10,200 bases of DNA from an uncultured Clostridium sp. (GTDB taxonomy: Bacteria > Bacillota > Clostridia > Clostridiales > Clostridiaceae): positions 1 through 10,200 of the forward strand of contig NZ_CALEVF010000253.1 in assembly GCF_937920395.1 (NCBI RefSeq). The letters run 5' to 3'. Within the stretch, counting starts at the first letter, position 1. Each line of letters begins with the position of its first letter. Positions 6,016-10,200 of this stretch are shown here, one piece after another. Position numbers and translations under genes: made by a program. The notes beneath the pieces were generated by a model, which was not told the origin of the DNA, did no database searches, and saw only the letters and a program-made list of their open reading frames with translations.

Positions 6016-6582
6016 ATGGTTGTAGAACCTATAAAAGATAAAAAAAAAATTACTGATTTGCTTATATACCTTAAAGGGAAAAATGAAAGGGATTGGCTCC
6101 TCGGAAAATTTCAAATAAATTCGGGACTTAGAATTTCTGATGTTGTTGGAATAAAAGTTTCTGACATTTTAAATGAGAAAGGAAATTTTAAAGACTATTT
6201 TGTGCTTCGTGAGCAGAAGACAAATAAAGAGAAAAAAATAAAATTAAACGATAGCCTTAAGGTAGCATTAAAACCATATATAAAGCAAAATAAACTTAAG
6301 TCGGATAATTATATATTTAAAAGTAGAAAAGGGCTAAATGATCACATAACTGTCACTCAGGCATATAGGATATTAAAAACTGCAGCTACTTCCGTTGGAA
6401 TCGAGAATTTTGGTACACATAGTTTAAGGAAAGCCTGGGGTTACTGGACCTATAAAGCAAGTAGATATAATATAGGATTAATAATGGATACTTTTAATCA
6501 CAGCAGCCAAAAAATAACTCTAAGATATATAGGAATAGATCAAGAAGCAAAGGATCTGCTTTATAGCTTAGTTCAATTTTAG
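6016..6582 (+). CDS. Compact tyrosine recombinase (188 aa)
   Basis: ATG start with AAGGAAGGTG (6001-6010) five bases upstream. The complete catalytic set is visible: R39 in SGLRISD, K68 in EQKT, H135 and R138 in HSLRKAWG, H162 in FNHSS and the nucleophile Y171 in TLRYIGID. The protein is essentially only the catalytic domain: it lacks the ~90 residue core-binding domain of XerC/D or phage integrases. In size it resembles the FimB/FimE-type invertases and short integrases of Firmicute plasmids. Such enzymes cut and rejoin DNA at short sites by inversion, resolution or integration. The right inverted repeat lies 75 bp upstream of the start and a second copy sits in opposite orientation 2 kb away, so inversion of the 3.9-5.9 kb segment is the first hypothesis. 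It is too short to be an obvious integrase for the whole conjugative element. Confidence 0.92.
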   Translation: MVVEPIKDKKKITDLLIYLKGKNERDWLLGKFQINSGLRISDVVGIKVSDILNEKGNFKDYFVLREQKTNKEKKIKLNDSLKVALKPYIKQNKLKSDNYIFKSRKGLNDHITVTQAYRILKTAATSVGIENFGTHSLRKAWGYWTYKASRYNIGLIMDTFNHSSQKITLRYIGIDQEAKDLLYSLVQF

Positions 6583-6615
6583 TAAACAAAAGTCCTACCC
6601 TACCCTTTTGTTTAC
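6582..6615. repeat. 11 bp perfect inverted repeat at the recombinase stop codon
   Basis: GTAAACAAAAG (6582-6592) and CTTTTGTTTAC (6605-6615) flank a C-rich loop, TCCTACCCTACC. No T-run follows, so it is a weak terminator at best. The GTAAACA/TGTTTAC arms recall the half-sites upstream of the coiled-coil gene, which may be chance. Confidence 0.5.
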
Positions 6616-6675
6616 ACTGATTTAGTTGGTGTCTAAAAATTTGCTGTATAGACATTATTAAAAGATTACTAACCT

Positions 6676-6724
6676 TTAACATAGCAAAAGAGCATATGAA
6701 TTGTATGCTCTTTTGCTATGTTAA
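6676..6724. terminator. Long perfect hairpin, probable terminator
   Basis: Arms 6676-6696 and 6704-6724 are perfectly complementary over 21 bp (inner part GCAAAAGAGCATA) with a 7 base loop. It lies between the recombinase (+) and the regulator remnant (-), which end toward each other, as expected of a two-way terminator. T-runs are lacking directly next to the stem on the plus strand; on the minus strand TTAAAGGTTAG follows. It could instead be a remnant of an inverted-repeat element. Confidence 0.6.
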
Positions 6725-6737
6725 TTCCGCTACTATT

Positions 6738-6869
6738 CTATTTTTTTAACCTTTTAAGCTCACTTTTTTCTATATTAAGTTCATAACAAAGAATATAATC
6801 AGTTGTAACATTATATAATTTAGCTAGTTTTATAATGTTTTGAGTTGTTGTAATTATCTCCCCGGACTC
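6738..6869 (-). pseudogene. C-terminal remnant of an XRE-type regulator
   Basis: The minus strand reads ESGEIITTTQN, IIKLAKLYNVTTDYIL, then a short Glu/Lys tail ending at TAG (6738-6740). This is the end of an XRE helix-turn-helix domain (E-x-G after the recognition helix, then LAKLYNVTTDYIL), followed by a tail of 15 or so residues. The first part of the domain, including the helix-turn-helix and start codon, is absent: beyond ~6870 the DNA belongs to the glycosyltransferase remnant on the other strand. It is not a copy of the regulator at 3311-3700; the sequences differ clearly. Probably cut by the recombination event that made this junction. Confidence 0.65.
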
Positions 6870-7321
6870 GAGATTAAAAGTTATCCAGTACCAGAAAGAG
6901 TTACAGGTTATTACTTACTTTTAGAAACACTTAAAGTTGGAAATCAAAAGGGATGGTCGTTTTATTTGTTAGGTTCAGATGAAGAAGTAAATAGTAGAGC
7001 ATCCCAATATATTACAAAAAATTATCCTAATGTTAAAATTGCAGGAAGACATCATGGCTATTCTAAAAAAGACGAAGATTATTTAATTATTGAAAATATA
7101 AGGAGTTCAGACCCAGATATTCTTATAGTTGCATTGGGGTCACCACTTGCTGTTAAATGGATTTATAGTCATAAAAATGAGATAAATGCTAAAGTAGTTT
7201 TCGGTGTAGGAGGAAGTGTCTTGATGTAATCACAGGAAAGGTTAAGCATACACCGAAAATTTAGGAAAAGTTAAGTTTGGAATGGTTGCATAGAATAATA
7301 ACCCAACCTTCAACAAAATAA
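6870..7321 (+). pseudogene. Decayed WecG/TagA/CpsF-family glycosyltransferase
   Basis: From ~6876 the plus strand encodes the middle of a WecG/TagA/CpsF protein: PERVTGYYLLLETL, WSFYLLGSDEE, YPNVKIAGRHHGYSKKDED, DPDILIVALGSP, VKWIYSHK and VVFGVGGS. The N-terminal third, including the start and catalytic Asp region, is missing. After GVGGS the frame breaks: it stops at TAA 7227-7229, but shifting frame at ~7221 continues the family sequence as DVITGKVKHTPKI, meets TAG (7262-7264), and then reads EKLSLEWLHRIITQPSTK to TAA 7319-7321, matching the family's C-terminal LEWL-R motif. So it carries a 5' deletion, one frameshift and one nonsense codon. Intact relatives transfer N-acetylmannosaminuronic acid or N-acetylmannosamine to lipid-linked cell-wall polymer precursors. 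A short frame 6840-7229 is open, but its first ~10 codons come from the junction, not from this gene. Confidence 0.85.
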
Positions 7322-7416
7322 AGGCAAAAGAAACTAAAGGTTTTTGCAAATAGGGCTTTTATTGAAATACTTAGTAAGAATTGAATATAAGTATTTTTCA
7401 AATTTTGTATATGTCG

Positions 7417-7448
7417 AAGTAACCCCATATCTTGATATGAGGTTACTT
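7417..7448. terminator. Hairpin downstream of the glycosyltransferase remnant
   Basis: AAGTAACCCCATA (7417-7429) pairs with TATGAGGTTACTT (7436-7448) with one mismatch and a 6 base loop. TTGATTTCG follows, so the T-run is weak. It may have terminated the former glycosyltransferase transcript. The rest of 7322-7600 shows no gene I can support on either strand. Confidence 0.4.
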
Positions 7449-7604
7449 GATTTCGATTATATTTATATTCTGAAAGTAACACAATAGCAATTGAGTTACA
7501 TCCCATCCATGACAGGCATTTTTATATAGATAATGATGAATACCAAATTGCTTCTGATTGTTCTATAAAATGAAAAAATAAATACAGTACATTATTTTGA
7601 TTAG

Positions 7605-7640
7605 TATAATCAATCTGTTCTTATAAATAAATTGATTATA
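7605..7640. repeat. Inverted repeat upstream of the ABC importer promoter
   Basis: TATAATCAAT (7605-7614) and ATTGATTATA (7631-7640) are perfect arms with a 16 base loop, about 70 bp upstream of the operon promoter. Possible regulator binding site or hairpin. Both arms are AT-only but for one base pair, so chance is possible. Confidence 0.35.
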
Positions 7641-7707
7641 TTATTCAAAATTACAAGCAATGAATACGGTATCATTGTTTGACAGTAAAAATCGTTGATT
7701 TGGAATA

Positions 7708-7736
7708 TTGTTATTGTATTTTAGTCATTATATAAT
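7708..7736 (+). promoter_or_regulatory. Promoter of the sugar ABC importer operon
   Basis: TTGTTA (7708-7713), 17 bp, TATAAT (7731-7736), with a start site near 7743 and a ~65 base leader. A second -35-like TTGACA at 7679-7684 pairs only with a poor -10 (TGGAAT, 7701-7706). I saw no cre-like catabolite site. Confidence 0.6.
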
Positions 7737-7740
7737 AAAG

Positions 7741-7779
7741 ATACAATAAATACATAATAAATACATAATAAAGACATAA
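7741..7779 (+). repeat. Short tandem repeat in the importer leader
   Basis: ATACATAATAA occurs twice in tandem (7750-7760, 7761-7771), flanked by the imperfect units ATACAATAA (7741-7749) and AGACATAA (7772-7779). It lies in the first bases of the predicted mRNA, ahead of the ribosome site AAGGGGTGG. Slippage in copy number could change leader length. Confidence 0.7.
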
Positions 7780-7806
7780 ACTATATTTCTAACAAGGGGT
7801 GGTTTT

Positions 7807-8772
7807 ATGATAATAAATGTAAAACAAAAATCAATAGTCAATAAGAAAAAAAAAACAAATCTTCATAAAGAATTGCAAAGGTTATGGAAGCAGAGAGAAT
7901 TGCAAGCAATGGTTATACCAGGTATAATTTTTCTCATCATATTTTCCTATATTCCAATGTATGGTCTGGTAATGGCTTTTCAAAACTACCAAATTGGTGA
8001 TATGGTTGGTTTTAGTCACTGGGTTGGATTTGATAATTTTACTTTGTTTTTAAAAGATCCAAATTTTTTTTTAATACTTAGAAATACCCTTGGTATTAGT
8101 TCTTTAAAGCTTTTAGTTGGGTTCCCTATACCTATAATATTTGCATTATTACTTAATGAAGCAAAAGGGACCTTTTTCAAGAGAAGTGTACAAACTATTT
8201 CCTATTTGCCTCACTTTATTTCGTGGATAGCTGTTTATGGAATTGTATTTCAATTTGTTTCTATTGATGGTGGGTTATTAAATTCAATTTTATTGCATCT
8301 ACACATCATAAACACTGAAATAGCATACCTTGGTAAACCTAATTATTTTTGGAGCATATTGGTCATGAGTGATTTGTGGAAAGAAGTTGGGTGGAACGCA
8401 ATAATTTATATGGCTGCAATTTCATCCATTGACCAAGAACAATATGAAGCTGCTGAAATTGATGGATGTGGTAGAATTCAAAAAATGTGGAATATAACAT
8501 TTCCTGGCATTAAACCTACAATAGTCATACTACTTATATTTTCAGTTTCAGGTATATTGAACGCTGGCTTTGAACAAGTATTACTTATGCAGAATCCTAT
8601 GGTATCTAATGTAAGCGAGATAATTGATACTTATGTACTTAAACAGGGCCTAGGACAATTTAGATTTTCTTTTGCTACAGCAATTGGAATGTTTAAATCT
8701 GTGATAGCTATTGTGTTATTATTTATGGCAAATCAAATTAGTAGAAAAGTTTCAGACTCAAGTTTATGGTGA
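7807..8772 (+). CDS. lplB: LplB-type sugar ABC transporter permease
   Basis: Protein of 321 aa, ATG with AAGGGGTGG just upstream. After a basic ~30 residue cytoplasmic N-terminus there are six likely membrane helices (about 35-58, 97-117, 130-152, 182-204, 236-260, 288-308). The EAA loop that contacts the ATPase lies at ~213-237 (YEAAEIDGCGR to FPGIKP) between helices 4 and 5. IPMYGLVMAFQNY near the N-terminus and YEAAEIDG with W-x-I-TFPGI are typical of the LplB group of carbohydrate permeases in Firmicutes. These import oligosaccharides across the cell membrane with an LplC/YtcP partner and a lipoprotein. The partner starts 18 bases downstream. The substrate cannot be told from the sequence. 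Confidence 0.93.
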   Translation: MIINVKQKSIVNKKKKTNLHKELQRLWKQRELQAMVIPGIIFLIIFSYIPMYGLVMAFQNYQIGDMVGFSHWVGFDNFTLFLKDPNFFLILRNTLGISSLKLLVGFPIPIIFALLLNEAKGTFFKRSVQTISYLPHFISWIAVYGIVFQFVSIDGGLLNSILLHLHIINTEIAYLGKPNYFWSILVMSDLWKEVGWNAIIYMAAISSIDQEQYEAAEIDGCGRIQKMWNITFPGIKPTIVILLIFSVSGILNAGFEQVLLMQNPMVSNVSEIIDTYVLKQGLGQFRFSFATAIGMFKSVIAIVLLFMANQISRKVSDSSLW

Positions 8773-8790
8773 TAGGGGGAACAAAGTAAA

Positions 8791-9681
8791 ATGAAAAGAA
8801 AAAAGATTGAAATGTTCGATATTATTCTTGGTATAGTACTTTTATTTGTAGCGATAATTACACTGTATCCATTTTTAAATATTTTGGCAATTTCATTTAA
8901 TAATGGACTGGATACACTCAGAGGTGGAATTGGTATTTGGCCGAGAGAATTTACTCTAGATAACTATGCTGTGGTATTTTCAAATTCTCGAGTAATTTCC
9001 TCATTTATTATAACACTTTCTAGAACAATTGTTGGAACTATAACTTCTGTACTTTTTACCGCAGTATTTTCATATGCAATGTCGAAGCCATACTTGAAGT
9101 TTAAACGGTTTTATATGACTTTATGCATTATAACTATGTACTTTGGTGGGGGAATGATCCCAAATTTTGTACTAATGCAAAAACTACATCTCACTAATAA
9201 TTATTTAGTATATATAATACCAGGTTTATTAAGCGTTTGGAATATGATATTAATGATTACATTCTTCAAAGGAATCCCGGCAGAAATAGAAGAGTCTGCA
9301 AAACTTGATGGTGCAGGCGATTTTATTATATTCATAAAATTAATTATTCCAGTTTCAACGCCCATAATTGCTGTAATAGCTTTATATAATGCTATAGGAA
9401 ATTGGAACAGTTGGTTTGATGCATTCTTGTACATACAGGATAGAAATTTATATCCTCTGCAAATAGTTCTCAAAGATATTATAAATAGCAATAGCATTGG
9501 AGATATGCTACCAGCAGCGCAACAAGCAGCATCAAATGCAATATCTCATATGAGCGCGATTACAACAAAGTCAATAACTGCAGCAACCATGATGGTAACA
9601 ATTGGGCCAATAATACTCGTATATCCTTTTTTACAGAAATACTTTTTAAAAGGTGTAATGATTGGGTCAATTAAAGGTTAA
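8791..9681 (+). CDS. ytcP: LplC/YtcP-type sugar ABC transporter permease
   Basis: Protein of 296 aa, ATG preceded by a GGGGGAA site. Six likely membrane helices lie at about 9-31, 72-95, 107-128, 138-159, 183-205 and 263-284. The EAA loop is at ~165-190 (IEESAKLDGAGDF then LIIPVSTP). The C-terminus, QKYFLKGVMIGSIKG, is the signature end of LplC/YtcP proteins (MalG-like inner partner). Length is normal for the family. It pairs with the LplB-type protein to form the channel. The ATPase gene is not in the window; importers of this type commonly use a shared MsmX-type ATPase encoded elsewhere. Confidence 0.93.
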   Translation: MKRKKIEMFDIILGIVLLFVAIITLYPFLNILAISFNNGLDTLRGGIGIWPREFTLDNYAVVFSNSRVISSFIITLSRTIVGTITSVLFTAVFSYAMSKPYLKFKRFYMTLCIITMYFGGGMIPNFVLMQKLHLTNNYLVYIIPGLLSVWNMILMITFFKGIPAEIEESAKLDGAGDFIIFIKLIIPVSTPIIAVIALYNAIGNWNSWFDAFLYIQDRNLYPLQIVLKDIINSNSIGDMLPAAQQAASNAISHMSAITTKSITAATMMVTIGPIILVYPFLQKYFLKGVMIGSIKG

Positions 9682-9819
9682 GCCTAATAATAAGTGCGTA
9701 TTAAAAAATAATCTATAAAGTAATATGTTTTATAATATAACATTAGTGCGTGATGGGGGGATTCGCAAATTAAAGATTAATGTGAATTTTTAAAGAATAA
9801 TAAAGATGGGGGTAATAAA
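9682..9819 (+). promoter_or_regulatory. Spacer before the binding-protein gene, possible internal promoter
   Basis: The 138 base gap is longer than the others in this operon. It has TATAAT at 9731-9736 but no good -35 box 17 bp before it. ATTCGCA/TGTGAAT arms at ~9761-9788 could form a weak hairpin. A tiny frame with GTG start and GGGGGG nearby (GTGCGTGAT, ~9747) codes for only about 15 residues and is not called. A separate promoter or processing site would allow more lipoprotein than permease to be made; this is inference. Confidence 0.3.
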
Positions 9820-10200
9820 ATGAAAAATCGGTTTAAAAAAATTGCTGTTATTTTAGCATCAACATTAATTTCATCATCACTTTTTGTAGGATGTAATAGT
9901 AACAAGACTGATGTAAAATCTACAACTTCAATAGCTGGTGAATCTTTATTAAACGTTGATGTTTATTTAGATTATAATTGGTGGTCTATGGCTACTCCTT
10001 TTGATGAATCAAATAAAATTTCGAAATATATTATGGATACCCAGCATATTAAGCTTAATTTTAGAAATCCAAGTGGAGATGAACGTGAAAAGCTTAATAT
10101 TATGATAGCAACAAATTCTCTTCCAGATGTAATTGTAATGGATAGGAATGATATGTATAAAAAGATGATTTCTCTTAAGGATATTATTCCTATAGATAGT
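9820..10200 (+). CDS. lplA: LplA-type sugar-binding lipoprotein, N-terminal part
   Basis: ATG with GGGGGT upstream; 127 codons are present and the frame is open at the right edge. Seen: a lipoprotein signal (MKNRFKKIAVILAS, hydrophobic core, lipobox FVGC with Cys25 as lipid anchor), a Ser/Thr/Asn-rich linker, then the start of a type I solute-binding fold. YLDYNWWSMATPF, FRNPSGDEREKLNIMIA and SLPDVIVMD match the N-terminal region of LplA-like extracellular binding proteins (usually ~500-560 aa). It captures an oligosaccharide outside the cell and hands it to the two permeases encoded upstream. Substrate unknown. Confidence 0.9.
   Translation, partial: MKNRFKKIAVILASTLISSSLFVGCNSNKTDVKSTTSIAGESLLNVDVYLDYNWWSMATPFDESNKISKYIMDTQHIKLNFRNPSGDEREKLNIMIATNSLPDVIVMDRNDMYKKMISLKDIIPIDS

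Noticed and set aside
6494..6682. 62 aa minus-strand frame over the recombinase end
   Set aside because: Overlaps the catalytic Tyr region of a confident gene and two hairpins; no family signal.
7261..7506. 81 aa minus-strand frame downstream of the glycosyltransferase remnant
   Set aside because: Opposes the C-terminal WecG/TagA remnant, has no ribosome site and no recognisable sequence.
9201..9497. 98 aa minus-strand frame inside the YtcP-type permease gene
   Set aside because: Antisense to a full-length permease with intact EAA motif.
1..10200. tRNA, rRNA or riboswitch
   Set aside because: No cloverleaf, rRNA segment or known riboswitch core was recognised by eye; a covariance-model scan would be needed to be certain.

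Overview
The window is AT-rich DNA with strong GGAGG-type ribosome binding sites, Gram-positive conjugation genes and a Gram-positive type ABC sugar importer. Together these point to a low-GC Firmicute, most likely Clostridium or a close relative. This is inferred from composition and gene families; there is no rRNA or other marker.

Left third (1-3100, minus strand): the start of a conjugative type IV secretion operon. From promoter to window edge it encodes a VirB2/CagC-like pilin, a small PrgI/VirB3-like membrane protein, a TrsD-like protein and a VirB4-like ATPase cut by the left edge. The genes are 3 to 25 bases apart. A consensus promoter (TTGACA, 17 bp, TATAAT) at 3094-3122 drives them, with palindromes on and near its -10 box. 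Divergently placed is an XRE-family regulator (3311-3700), the natural candidate to control this promoter. This is the edge of an integrative conjugative element or plasmid transfer region.

Middle (3800-6720): the most unusual part. Two genes on the minus strand encode a long coiled-coil protein with a possible ribbon-helix-helix N-terminus and a membrane-anchored Mrr-type nuclease with a C-terminal topoisomerase-type zinc finger. They overlap by 17 bases. The pair is bracketed by a 48 bp inverted repeat (3899-3946 and 5894-5941, 44/48 identical). Just outside the right copy is a very short tyrosine recombinase (188 aa) with all six catalytic residues. Two ~70 bp direct repeats and a symmetric terminator lie between the coiled-coil gene and the right copy. 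I read this as a possible invertible or mobile module.

Junction (6720-7330): a scar. The C-terminal end of a second XRE-type regulator (minus strand) abuts a decayed WecG/TagA-family glycosyltransferase (plus strand). The latter lacks its N-terminus and carries a frameshift and an in-frame stop. The accessory DNA probably ends near here.

Right third (7700-10200, plus strand): an LplABC/YtcP-type oligosaccharide ABC importer operon with promoter, two permeases and the start of the substrate-binding lipoprotein, which runs off the right edge. No ATPase gene is visible.
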